64,000 nucleotides of DNA, from contig VFJK01000090.1 in assembly GCA_009886125.1 (NCBI GenBank), positions 1 through 64,000 on the forward strand. Reading direction: 5' to 3'. Below, piece by piece: positions 1-7,527 of this stretch. The notes under the pieces were generated by a model. That model saw nothing but the letters and a program-made list of their open reading frames with translations, did not search any database and was not told the origin of the DNA. Position numbers and translations under genes: made by a program. This DNA is from Geobacter sp. (GTDB lineage: Bacteria; Desulfobacterota; Desulfuromonadia; Geobacterales; DSM-12255). Each line of letters opens with the position of its first letter. Positions within the stretch are counted from its first letter, which is position 1.

Positions 1-1545
1 TGTTGCCGGTGTTGCCGGTGCTGTCGGTTGGGCCGGACTATTGGGCTCTCCATGCTGTGCAGGAGTAGTTGGTTCTGTCGGTTGAGTCGTTGCTGCAGGT
101 TCCGCAGTCGGTGGTGTAGTTGCCGGTTCTGTGAGGGCTGCAGGCTCGGTTGAAGGTCTTGGCGCATCTGGCGGAGTGTTTGCCGAACCTTCGGGAACAG
201 GTGGGCTAGAGGGCGATGGCTCCGAGATCGGTGTTCCTGAGGGGATATTGGCAATTGATGGTGCAGAAGTGATAGGAGCTGTTAGTGCTGTTGCAGCAAC
301 AGGAACAATTCCAGCGGCACCTGCAGCAACAGCGGCAGTCGCAGCGGCTCCTGCAGCATAAGGAGTAAGCTCAGCGGCACCTGCAGCAACAGCAGCAGTC
401 GCAGCGGCACTTGCTGCAACTGGAGCAAGTTCAGCGGCACCTGCAGCAATAGCAGCAGCAATAGCAGCAGCACCTGCAGCAACAGGAACAGCTGCCCGGA
501 GGAGAGCAGGTATCAATGCTCCGCTCGAATCTTCCTTCTTTTCTGGTTCCGATGCTTGTGCAGGCGTATCAGGCTTGGGAGCAGGAGAAGTTCCAGGTTC
601 TGCGGGCTTCGGCGTGTCCGGCTTTACATCCTGTCCCTGTGGTGTGGGAGCCGGACTAGGATCAGGCGTTGATGCCGCCGGAGGAGTGTTCGTTCGTTCC
701 GGCTCAGCTGGTTTTGTCGAGGAATCCCCTGGCTGGACGGGGATAATCGCGGCACCGGTAGTATCCTGTTTGTCAGGTTCACCATCCTGCTCCGGTGCCC
801 CTGCATACGCAGGATCTGGTTGTTGCGCTGGTTGCCCGGTGAGAGCAGCAGGTTCCTGCTCTTGAGGAAGTCCTCTCGTTTCCGGCTGAGGCACCCCTTC
901 AGGTGGTTTCGTATCTGCAGGCAGCACGTTCACCGTGGTGGGCAAAACCAGAGAAGGTTCTGGATTGGTATCGTTTTTCTCCGGTTGCTGGCCTCCCTTA
1001 GTCGGGACAGCTCGTTCTGCAAGTTCGACAGCTGCTGCAGAGCTGATATTCGAGAACGGAATTATCCTGACAATTTTGCCCTTGATAGTGCCCTGTTCAG
1101 AGGTGGCAAACGACTTGGATTCGGGGATAATTGCGCCCGTTTGAGGTGAAAACGGGAGCACTCTGAAGGTGGCGACAAAGGGGATGCAGCCCTTGTTTTC
1201 ATCTGCTTGCCTATGCAGGTTCAGCAGCACAATTTTTGCGTTGGCATACTCATCGTACAACTGCTTCACATAGCGTTCATCGACGACGCTGAAGCGGTTG
1301 ACCATGAACCGGTACACGGCCCCGTTTGCTTTGGCCTTAGCCCGATCGACTGCCGACTTTTCATTCTCACTGTCCGGGCATACCTGGTCTTCGATCTCCA
1401 CATCCGCGGCATACTGCTCGGCCCGCAAGAGCGGGGGCAAAGTCAACAGCAACGCCATCAGGATTGCCACGCCGGATATCGACACTATGCGCGAGCATCC
1501 ACTCCAAGAACTGTATGTAGCTTGATGTCGGTTTTTTGAATACAT
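1..1545 (-). CDS. exported proline/alanine-rich protein, C-terminus beyond the window
   Basis: The frame is open for 515 codons from an ATG at 1545 to the window edge without a stop, so the C-terminus is missing. After about 20 basic and polar residues a hydrophobic stretch (VAILMALLLTLPPLL) looks like a signal peptide. A folded-looking segment follows (about residues 45-165, beginning EQYAADVEIEDQVCPD), then about 150 residues rich in Pro, Glu and Thr, then a very Ala-rich stretch (near residues 345-425) with two near-identical 20-25 residue units around the words AAELAPVAA and AAELTPYAA, then more Pro/Thr-rich linker. I recognise no family for the N-terminal segment. Pro/Ala-rich segments are typical of spacers that span the periplasm or cell surface. 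Same strand as the caspase cluster and probably its last member. The GC-rich repeats produce several misleading frames on the plus strand. Confidence 0.72.
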   Translation of the reverse strand, partial: MYSKNRHQATYSSWSGCSRIVSISGVAILMALLLTLPPLLRAEQYAADVEIEDQVCPDSENEKSAVDRAKAKANGAVYRFMVNRFSVVDERYVKQLYDEYANAKIVLLNLHRQADENKGCIPFVATFRVLPFSPQTGAIIPESKSFATSEQGTIKGKIVRIIPFSNISSAAAVELAERAVPTKGGQQPEKNDTNPEPSLVLPTTVNVLPADTKPPEGVPQPETRGLPQEQEPAALTGQPAQQPDPAYAGAPEQDGEPDKQDTTGAAIIPVQPGDSSTKPAEPERTNTPPAASTPDPSPAPTPQGQDVKPDTPKPAEPGTSPAPKPDTPAQASEPEKKEDSSGALIPALLRAAVPVAAGAAAIAAAIAAGAAELAPVAASAAATAAVAAGAAELTPYAAGAAATAAVAAGAAGIVPVAATALTAPITSAPSIANIPSGTPISEPSPSSPPVPEGSANTPPDAPRPSTEPAALTEPATTPPTAEPAATTQPTEPTTPAQHGEPNSPAQPTAPATPAT

Positions 1546-1692
1546 GATTCGCCACGCTTTAATAAGTTCAAGACAGCACATGATCATAAAAAATCACGGG
1601 AATAAAATCCCATCCTGCTATTTCAGGCCAGTTCTCGAGAAAAACTTTCAATATGTTATACTGGTAATTTTTACTGTGATTGTAGAGATTGT

Positions 1693-1860
1693 TTACCCTA
1701 AACTGTTGTATGCGCCAACAGCATAATAACCGGGAATGGTTACCCTGTATGGCGGGCGTACGAGTTCTCCCGCCCGATTGTATTTGTGGGCTTTTGCCAA
1801 GGCTTCAACCTCGGTATTACAATAGTAGATGTTATAAGTCAAACCTGACCTCGGAAGATG
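1693..1860 (-). pseudogene. remnant of a fibronectin-like C-terminal module
   Basis: Between the stop of the lipoprotein gene and the next gene, the minus strand encodes about 55 residues with no start codon, bounded upstream by an in-frame TAG (1861-1863). They include SGLTYNIYYCNTEVEAL and PPYRVTIPGYYAVGAYNSLG before a TAA at 1693-1695. This resembles the end of the neighbouring lipoprotein (GYNLYYGSSN and TPYFATVAGYYVVTAFNQFG). It is therefore most likely the last module of a second, decayed copy of that gene, or an old duplication of its 3' end. Confidence 0.6.
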
Positions 1861-1996
1861 CTAAAAAGCAAGGCTATTTTCAATTATGCGGAGTCCAAAG
1901 CAAGAAAGTCAAACCGTACACCCTCTCCCTGAAAACCGTGTTGAATGTATTTGAGCACTGCTTTTTACAAAGGCTAAACAGTGCCCACCTGCAATA

Positions 1997-3142
1997 CTAA
2001 TTCGGGACAATGGAAACAGCTGCTGAAGCCGGCCCTTCGCCAAACTGGTTGAATGCGGTAACAACATAATAACCCGCGACAGTTGCAAAATAAGGCGTAC
2101 GTACATTGGCAATTTTTGTTCCGTTAGCGGGGGTTACCGTATTCGAAGAGCCGTAATAGAGGTTATAGCCGGTAGCTCCATTTACAATATTCCAAGTGAG
2201 ACACTTTTTACCAGCAGGGGTAAACTGGTTATACAACCCATCCGAATACAGGGTAACGTCTCCAATTGGTGCTAATAATGGAGGTGCTTCAGTGGTAAAA
2301 GTGCACGTAAATGGAGCAATAGCTGCCCCGCTCATGTCTTTAACCTCAAGAATCGATAGCGTGTATTGAGTGGAATACGCTAAATTTGAAAGAGGACTCA
2401 AAAGAATCAGATCATTACGATAAGCGATAAAGTTAAGTGGAATTCTATTTCCCGATGCATCCGTAAGTTTGACCGTTCCAGATGTTATAGTAGATGGCTT
2501 TACATTTTGAGTGAAGCTAGTTGTAAACGTACTGGTTATCGGAATATTGGTGGTATTGGAAATGTAAGAGCCTGGTGATCTAACGTAAAGGGCAAAACCA
2601 GTGGGATCATAAAACTGCGGATACATATAACGAATATTGTCTACTTCAACGGTCGGATGAGCTAAAGCTTCGGTAAAAGCAAGAGTGACCGTACCAGCAT
2701 TTGTCGTTTGTCCTGCAGCTATATTGAGATTACGAACTTCGGCAACATACTTTTCGCCATATGCGGAATAGTTGCCCCATATTTCCATCTCAATCTTGAG
2801 CGTATACGTGCCTGGAGGGATGTTCCCTAACGAGGCGCTGTGACTGTTGCAATCTGCATAACTGGTTACCCCCAAACTGTTTGCATTTACAACATTACCT
2901 AATGAGTCCAGAAGCTTGAATTTAAGTTGAGGGTTGCCGCCAAGATCACTGCAAAGATCAGGCGCTGCAAGAGCGCTTGTGTTGTTAGTATATACAACAG
3001 CAGCGACTACCTTGTTCGACTGGCTTGGCAGGCGTAGCGACACCGTAATTGACCCGGTTTCCGATTTTTTCGCTCCACAGGCAGCGAGAAACAACAACAG
3101 AAAGAGTACCAGAAAGCTTCTGTAAAACGATTTCCGGATCAT
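1997..3142 (-). CDS. lipoprotein with an Ig-like (Big_5 type) domain and a fibronectin-like C-terminus
   Basis: 381 residues. The N-terminus is a lipoprotein signal with lipobox LAAC (Cys about residue 22), so the protein is expected to be lipid-anchored in the envelope. Residues about 30-160 form a beta-rich region with a carboxypeptidase-like extension (IPPGTYTLKIEM). Residues about 195-290 match the SbsA/Big_5 Ig-like pattern (FTQNVKPSTITSGTVKL ... STQYTLSILEVKDMSGA). The last 80 residues look like a fibronectin type III fold (TWNIVNGATGYNLYYG ... YYVVTAFNQFGEGPAS). A good ribosome site (GGAGGG) precedes the ATG at 3142. It lies 34 bp after the small glycine-rich gene on the same strand. 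Probably a structural or adhesive surface protein; no catalytic motif is seen. Confidence 0.72.
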   Translation of the reverse strand: MIRKSFYRSFLVLFLLLFLAACGAKKSETGSITVSLRLPSQSNKVVAAVVYTNNTSALAAPDLCSDLGGNPQLKFKLLDSLGNVVNANSLGVTSYADCNSHSASLGNIPPGTYTLKIEMEIWGNYSAYGEKYVAEVRNLNIAAGQTTNAGTVTLAFTEALAHPTVEVDNIRYMYPQFYDPTGFALYVRSPGSYISNTTNIPITSTFTTSFTQNVKPSTITSGTVKLTDASGNRIPLNFIAYRNDLILLSPLSNLAYSTQYTLSILEVKDMSGAAIAPFTCTFTTEAPPLLAPIGDVTLYSDGLYNQFTPAGKKCLTWNIVNGATGYNLYYGSSNTVTPANGTKIANVRTPYFATVAGYYVVTAFNQFGEGPASAAVSIVPN

Positions 3143-3176
3143 GCCATCCCTCCTGGAATAAGTTTATTGCGTTTTT

Positions 3177-3479
3177 TCACCAGTTGACGGTTGTCGTTCC
3201 GGTAGTTGATCCGCTACCGCCACCACCACCTCCTGAAAATGCAGCAGCCGCTCCTCCAGCCACCAGCACTCCGAGAATCACCCAGACCCATCTGGACATC
3301 CTGGTCTCCTTGATGATCGGAATATCTTCTGCCTGCACTGGTGCCTGTTCGGGCTGCTGTTCCGAAACGACGGCAACCGTAGGTTTTTCCTCCGCACCAA
3401 AAGCCGATATCGGCATCTGCGCCGTTACGGTGGAAACTACCAGCAGCAAAGCGATCAGGCGAATACGTCTATTGAACAT
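3177..3479 (-). CDS. small exported membrane protein with a glycine-rich tail
   Basis: I chose the ATG at 3479 because GGAGGA lies 6 bases upstream and the product then starts with a normal signal peptide (MFNRRIRLIALLLVVSTV); an in-frame start 14 codons earlier lacks this. 100 residues: signal peptide to about residue 28, a Glu/Gln/Pro-rich linker, one membrane segment (WVWVILGVLVAGGAAAA), then a run of glycines and a short Ser/Thr tail. No family recognised. It follows the DUF4384 gene by 22 bp and is very likely co-transcribed with it and with the caspase lipoprotein. Confidence 0.65.
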   Translation of the reverse strand: MFNRRIRLIALLLVVSTVTAQMPISAFGAEEKPTVAVVSEQQPEQAPVQAEDIPIIKETRMSRWVWVILGVLVAGGAAAAFSGGGGGGSGSTTGTTTVNW

Positions 3480-3501
3480 AAGCAGTCCTCCGTAACTAAT
3501 T

Positions 3502-4353
3502 TCAGTTGCGAACAATCTCATAGGGGAAGAAGCGTTCGGCCCGCTCAGCAGGAGGAAGATCGATAATCTCCCGCATCAGGTCGGTAATAAAAGCGGTTTT
3601 TCCGTCATAAAGCGTGCGCTGTCCTTCCTGATATCTCTCGGGATCGAAATGCACCGGACTCTTGGTAGCAAGGATATAAATCGCCTCGGCAGCGTGGTTC
3701 TTGCCATCCTCCAGTTCGACCTTCAGTGACACAGGACCCCGGTCATTCTCTTCGGCTGGAAACACCAGCGTGGTTCCGCCTTTCAAAAGGTTATCGCGAC
3801 TGATCTGGTTCGGGTAAAGGATAGAAACCTTGTCGTCTGCCATCAGATTGAAAATGGTGATGTAAGCATCGCGCGACGGCTTGACTTTAACCACCAGCTT
3901 GTCCATATGTTTCAGAGTTTGACGGTTGAGCCCACCCTCAATCCTGAAATAAGGGTCCGTTTCTCCCTTCTCTTTCACTACCTTTGCTTTGAGGCGCACT
4001 CGGTAGACCAGGGAGAGCTGACCAGACCTACCTTCGCCTCTCTGGTCAACACCATCTTCCAAAATCTCTTTCTCGACAACTTTGCCATAAGGTGCACTTT
4101 TGATGAAGTCACCGGTCAGCCTCATATTGACTACCAACGTCTCGGAAAGGATGCGAGTACCGACCACTTGCTCGACAGCCTTGCGCAGTGCGTCTTCTAT
4201 CGCCTTGTGCCGTGCCACTTGCGGGGTTACGTTATCGAGAGAGCAGCTCCCCTCAACCGTCACCCACTCGCCTGTAGCATCATATGCCGCATTGGACAAG
4301 CTCGCACAAAATAAAGCTGCGAGTGTCATTATAGTAAGCAGTCTTAAGATCAC
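3502..4353 (-). CDS. exported DUF4384 protein with a FlgT-like N-terminal region
   Basis: 283 residues starting at GTG 4353, whose G overlaps the TAG stop of the caspase gene (TAGTG), so translation is probably coupled. Signal peptide about residues 1-22 (LAALFCASLSNA). Residues about 28-75 (GSCSLDNVTPQVARHKAIEDALRKA in part) resemble the start of FlgT-type proteins, in which short repeated ARxxAIxDAL segments occur. Residues about 150-245 carry the DUF4384 pattern (DAYITIFNLMADDKVSILYPNQ). In established families DUF4384 is often fused or adjacent to caspase-like peptidases, as here. Function unknown; a periplasmic partner or substrate of the caspase protein is my inference. Confidence 0.75.
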   Translation of the reverse strand: MILRLLTIMTLAALFCASLSNAAYDATGEWVTVEGSCSLDNVTPQVARHKAIEDALRKAVEQVVGTRILSETLVVNMRLTGDFIKSAPYGKVVEKEILEDGVDQRGEGRSGQLSLVYRVRLKAKVVKEKGETDPYFRIEGGLNRQTLKHMDKLVVKVKPSRDAYITIFNLMADDKVSILYPNQISRDNLLKGGTTLVFPAEENDRGPVSLKVELEDGKNHAAEAIYILATKSPVHFDPERYQEGQRTLYDGKTAFITDLMREIIDLPPAERAERFFPYEIVRN

Positions 4354-5633
4354 TACTGGACCACCGTTGTTATAATAAAGTCGCCTGCTTTTGACGAATC
4401 CCCACCCTTGTTGAAAACCGGAGTCTGCGCCAGATTTTTTCTCCGCAGGGCGGTTTTAGCCACTTCGTCCTTGACGTAGCTTGTGAGTTCATTCAGTGAG
4501 ATATAACTGTCACTATTGGCATCAGCTTTTCCTCGAAGACCATTCAGCAAGAAATAGGTAAACAGCCCATGCTTTTTATCTGAGTAGGCGTTACTGATCT
4601 GATCCCCGGTAGATGACGCGAAAGAGGTGAGGTTTGCTGGAAGTTTTAACTGGTCATTCACGTGAAGCAGCGCCGGTCGCGCTCCGGCCACAAGCATCTT
4701 TGCAGACCGGGAAGAACCGCTGAAGCAGGAGTCTACGAATACTAAACCCTGCTTCACTCCCAACTTTGCGATATCATCATAAAACGCCTGAAGACGGTAG
4801 CCAGTGCTTGTGATAAAAAGAGGGTCACCATCATAGGGTATAAGATAGGGATCACCTTTCTCCAGATCCGGCAGCCCATGCCCGGCATAATAGACGAAAA
4901 GAACTGCATTCTTGCCGATGTTGTTCGGCAAATAACTTTTCAGGTACCCTTCAATTTGTGCACGTGATGCTTTGGCGTCGTTCAGAATAATGAGGTTCTT
5001 TTCCGGCACACCGATAACCTTCGTAAAATACTCCGCAATCGATGCAGAATCTCTTGCCGCGAACTCGACCGGCGGGAGCGATGCATAATTCTCGATCCCG
5101 ACAACAAGTCCCCAATAGTTAGCTTTCGGTTCAACTTTTGCTTTGAGCGGAGCATCGACATTCAACTCCTCAATCTCCAGATTTACCGTGAACTTACTCA
5201 CCAGCTTGGGTTCATCATCCAGCAGAACCCTGACTTTCCACTCTCCGGTCAGCTTGGCTGCCTTTTCATCCCGGATCGGCAAACGATGCCAGGTAGTCGT
5301 TGTACGTTGAAATTTACCGGGAGGAACCGATAACGGAAGTATCTGAGACTTCATGTACAGGTTGCCGTTGGGAGCATACCATTCCCAAACCAGCGAATGC
5401 TCTCCAGTCACATTTTCAAGAGCGACATTTGCAACGACCTCGGAATCCTCGGAAGTAAAGATGGGGGGAGCATTTATCAGAAGCATATCTGGAGTGACAT
5501 TTTTTATCGGAGTCGTCGAAAGGAGCAATCCGCCAACCTTTTGTTGCGGCGTTTTTGTGACATAGTCGGTGACACAACCACCCAAAAAAATACCCAAGAG
5601 AGAAAGAAAAAAAATGTGTTTAATTTTCATCAT
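4353..5633 (-). CDS. caspase-family (peptidase C14-like) lipoprotein with an EF-hand-like loop
   Basis: 426 residues. A lipoprotein signal ends in GGC (Cys20). Residues about 45-160 form a beta-rich domain. Residues about 172-350 are a caspase fold: YWGLVVGIENY, then VLFVYYAGHG with the catalytic His near 252, then LVFVDSCFSG with the catalytic Cys near 303. Residues 371-382 read DANSDSYISLNE, with acidic or polar residues at loop positions 1, 3, 5, 9 and 12 of an EF-hand, suggesting calcium binding. Peptidases of this family cut after basic residues in plants and protists (established for metacaspases); specificity here is unknown. First gene of the cluster, with a good promoter upstream and GGAG 5 bases before the ATG at 5633. 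Confidence 0.85.
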   Translation of the reverse strand: MMKIKHIFFLSLLGIFLGGCVTDYVTKTPQQKVGGLLLSTTPIKNVTPDMLLINAPPIFTSEDSEVVANVALENVTGEHSLVWEWYAPNGNLYMKSQILPLSVPPGKFQRTTTTWHRLPIRDEKAAKLTGEWKVRVLLDDEPKLVSKFTVNLEIEELNVDAPLKAKVEPKANYWGLVVGIENYASLPPVEFAARDSASIAEYFTKVIGVPEKNLIILNDAKASRAQIEGYLKSYLPNNIGKNAVLFVYYAGHGLPDLEKGDPYLIPYDGDPLFITSTGYRLQAFYDDIAKLGVKQGLVFVDSCFSGSSRSAKMLVAGARPALLHVNDQLKLPANLTSFASSTGDQISNAYSDKKHGLFTYFLLNGLRGKADANSDSYISLNELTSYVKDEVAKTALRRKNLAQTPVFNKGGDSSKAGDFIITTVVQ

Positions 5634-5669
5634 TAAGTCTCCGGATAAAAATGATGCTTTTGGGCGAAT

Positions 5670-5698
5670 AAATTATTGAAAAATAAAGATAATGTCAA
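5670..5698 (-). promoter_or_regulatory. sigma70-type promoter of the caspase cluster
   Basis: On the minus strand TTGACA (5693-5698) is followed after 17 bases by TAATTT (5670-5675), giving a start site near 5663 and a leader of about 30 bases before the caspase gene. It is the only strong promoter I see for the genes down to position 1. Confidence 0.6.
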
Positions 5699-5837
5699 TG
5701 CGGGATAATATTATTTATTTTACATTAATGTGACAGACGCAAAATCATGGAAATAAGTAAGGTGGGAAACTGAGGCTGGTGCGCGGTTTGGGGGGAAAAT
5801 GGGCTTAACCATCGGATATTTTGTTAAATGCAGCATT

Positions 5838-6164
5838 TTATAGCACTTCTGTTCTCTTCCCGGAGAAGTTGCCTGTAGCGACAACTGCTTCGTCAAGCAG
5901 TTGCCTGCCATGAATTACTGTGAGCACACTTATATCTCCATCCAGACGGTAGACTGCCCGATAGGATTTGTACACGATCTCCCGAATATCGGCACGCTTC
6001 ACCTCAGGAACAATCCTGTCGCTTTCCTGATAGCGGCCCAGCTTCGCAACAGTCTTTAACAGACCGCGAATCCAGTCTTCAGCCGCTGACGGCTTGTCCA
6101 TGGCAATATAGGCAGCGATTTCCTGTACTCGTTTCAGGGCAAGCGGGGACCAGACAATCTTCAT
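5838..6164 (-). CDS. ParE/RelE-superfamily toxin
   Basis: 108 residues. The sequence follows the ParE pattern: WSPLALKRVQEIAAYIA at the start, a central helix pair ending in LGRYQESDRIVPEV, then REIVYKSYRAVYRL and a final strand SVLTVIHGRQLL. ParE toxins poison DNA gyrase and RelE relatives cleave mRNA on the ribosome; this protein looks nearer to ParE. Its ATG overlaps the TGA of the 38-codon gene before it (ATGA), the usual arrangement for a toxin translated after its antitoxin. Confidence 0.83.
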   Translation of the reverse strand: MKIVWSPLALKRVQEIAAYIAMDKPSAAEDWIRGLLKTVAKLGRYQESDRIVPEVKRADIREIVYKSYRAVYRLDGDISVLTVIHGRQLLDEAVVATGNFSGKRTEVL

Positions 6165-6277
6165 CGTGCTACCGAGCTCAAGGCCTGCTTCAGCGCCTCA
6201 TCGTGCGGCATTCCTTCTCCGGCGGCCAGCTGGCATTCGGCAGCATGGATATCCTGAAGCAGATCAAGTCGTTCCAT
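6161..6277 (-). CDS. very small partner gene of the ParE-like toxin (putative mini-antitoxin)
   Basis: 38 codons from ATG 6277 with AGAGGTGG just upstream. The product (MERLDLLQDIHAAECQLAAG, ending KQALSSVAR) is acidic at the start and likely all helical. It overlaps the toxin start by 4 bases. It is shorter than usual ParD or Phd antitoxins and lacks a visible DNA-binding domain, so it is either a minimal toxin-binding peptide or the surviving C-terminal part of a longer antitoxin. Identification rests on position and coding quality, not on homology. Confidence 0.55.
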   Translation of the reverse strand: MERLDLLQDIHAAECQLAAGEGMPHDEALKQALSSVAR

Positions 6278-6306
6278 AATCCACCTCTTTTTTGTACATT
6301 ATTAAG

Positions 6307-6339
6307 CTCAATATTGAGTACAAAGAATTGAAATGTCAA
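6307..6339 (-). promoter_or_regulatory. promoter with overlapping palindromic operator of the ParE-like module
   Basis: Minus strand: TTGACA (6334-6339) and an AATATT -10 (6310-6315) with 18-base spacing. The perfect 12-base palindrome CTCAATATTGAG (6307-6318) covers the -10 element, and TGTACA lies nearby at 6293-6298. A dyad over the -10 is what an autoregulated toxin-antitoxin operon would have. Confidence 0.5.
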
Positions 6340-6420
6340 TACCGCTTTTCCATCAGATGTGGAGTCGTTATAATGGCGTGAGGCATTAATATCATAAGCT
6401 TCTTCAATAAAGGTTTTACT

Positions 6421-6452
6421 TTAACCATAGTTTAATACTATTGTGTGGTTAA
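6421..6452. promoter_or_regulatory. nested inverted repeat before the nucleotidyltransferase gene
   Basis: TTAACCA (6421-6427) and TGGTTAA (6446-6452) form an outer inverted repeat, and ATAGT/ACTAT an inner one. The repeat spans a potential GTG start at 6443, which argues for the ATG at 6473 as the true start and for an operator or leader hairpin here. Confidence 0.35.
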
Positions 6453-6472
6453 ATTACAAGGCGGGAACCAAT

Positions 6473-7510
6473 ATGCTCAACTGGCTATCAATTGAAACAC
6501 GGACTCTTCATGCCGAGATGATGGAGCGACTCGCCGTCAGGGAAGCACAAAGGAATATCTGTAGCCTGGCCGGGACATTCACAACGAAAACCATCAATGG
6601 CACCGAGTACGTCTATTTTCTTCATAGCTCCCCAGGTGGCACGAGGCGCAACATCTGCGTTGGCAAGAGGACGGAAACTCTGGATCAATTGCTGCACCAG
6701 CACAAGCTTGGCAGAGCTGAAGAAGCCGGTGACCCCATCGGAATCCGTGAGTTGAGTTTACAATTGAAAGCCGGTCGGGTTGCCACTGCTGACCATGCCA
6801 TTGCCCGCATTATCCGTGAACTTGCCGACGGCAGCGTTTTTCATGCCGGCGGCGTGCTGGTCGGCACACAATCGTTTGCCTGTATTGGTAATATACTGGG
6901 CGTTATCTGGGACAGGACAACGCTCGGCACCCAGGATATCGACATTGCGGCTGATAAAAACCTGTGCATTGCCATACCCGATATATCAGCAGATGTCCCG
7001 AAGATTCTTGAAAGCCTGAATATGGGGTTCTTCCCGGTTCCGACTCTCAACAGAAAGCATCCTTCAACATCCTTCTCGATCCGTAAAAGCCCTGTCCGGG
7101 TGGATATGCTTACGCCCATGCATAAAAACAATACCGAGCCGGTAAGGATCAGCCGTTTCAATGCCGCGGCTGCGCCTCTCCGCTTTCTGGACTACCTGAT
7201 AGAAGATCCAATACCCGGAGCCGTCATAAACGGCGATGCCATCGCAGTACGAATCCCCCAACCGATTCGATACGCACTCCATAAACTGATCGTCTCACAG
7301 GAGAGAGATGTTACCGCTGGAGCCAAGAAAAATAAGGACTTGTGGCAGGCCCACCAGATTTTGGAATACTTCAAATCCGAACGTCCGCTGGATATAATTC
7401 CGGCCTGGGATGATCTCATAGCCCGTGGTTCGGGTTGGCAAAAGAAAGCTTCTCGCGGGCTGACGGAAATGGAGGATATCTTTGGTCGTCTTGATGTTGT
7501 GAAGCTATAG
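6473..7510 (+). CDS. nucleotidyltransferase-fold protein of the GSU2403 type
   Basis: 345 residues from ATG 6473 (AAGGCGGGA upstream); an in-frame GTG at 6443 would add 10 residues. A helical N-terminal region contains a segment rich in aromatic and basic residues (TEYVYFLHSSPGGTRRNICVG). The central nucleotidyltransferase core has the helical-turn signature FHAGGVLVGTQSFACIGN followed by the acidic pair in TQDIDIA. The C-terminal half is helical (LHKLIVSQERD). In this fold GG/GS plus DxD bind nucleotide and metal. Several relatives act in toxin-antitoxin or phage defence; role here unknown. Single gene, divergent from the ParE-like module. Confidence 0.72.
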   Translation: MLNWLSIETRTLHAEMMERLAVREAQRNICSLAGTFTTKTINGTEYVYFLHSSPGGTRRNICVGKRTETLDQLLHQHKLGRAEEAGDPIGIRELSLQLKAGRVATADHAIARIIRELADGSVFHAGGVLVGTQSFACIGNILGVIWDRTTLGTQDIDIAADKNLCIAIPDISADVPKILESLNMGFFPVPTLNRKHPSTSFSIRKSPVRVDMLTPMHKNNTEPVRISRFNAAAAPLRFLDYLIEDPIPGAVINGDAIAVRIPQPIRYALHKLIVSQERDVTAGAKKNKDLWQAHQILEYFKSERPLDIIPAWDDLIARGSGWQKKASRGLTEMEDIFGRLDVVKL

Positions 7511-7527
7511 TCCAAATATATTCATTT

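Noticed and set aside
282-482. Leu-rich 66-codon minus-strand frame
   Set aside because: A frame-shifted reading of the Ala-rich repeats of the long exported protein.
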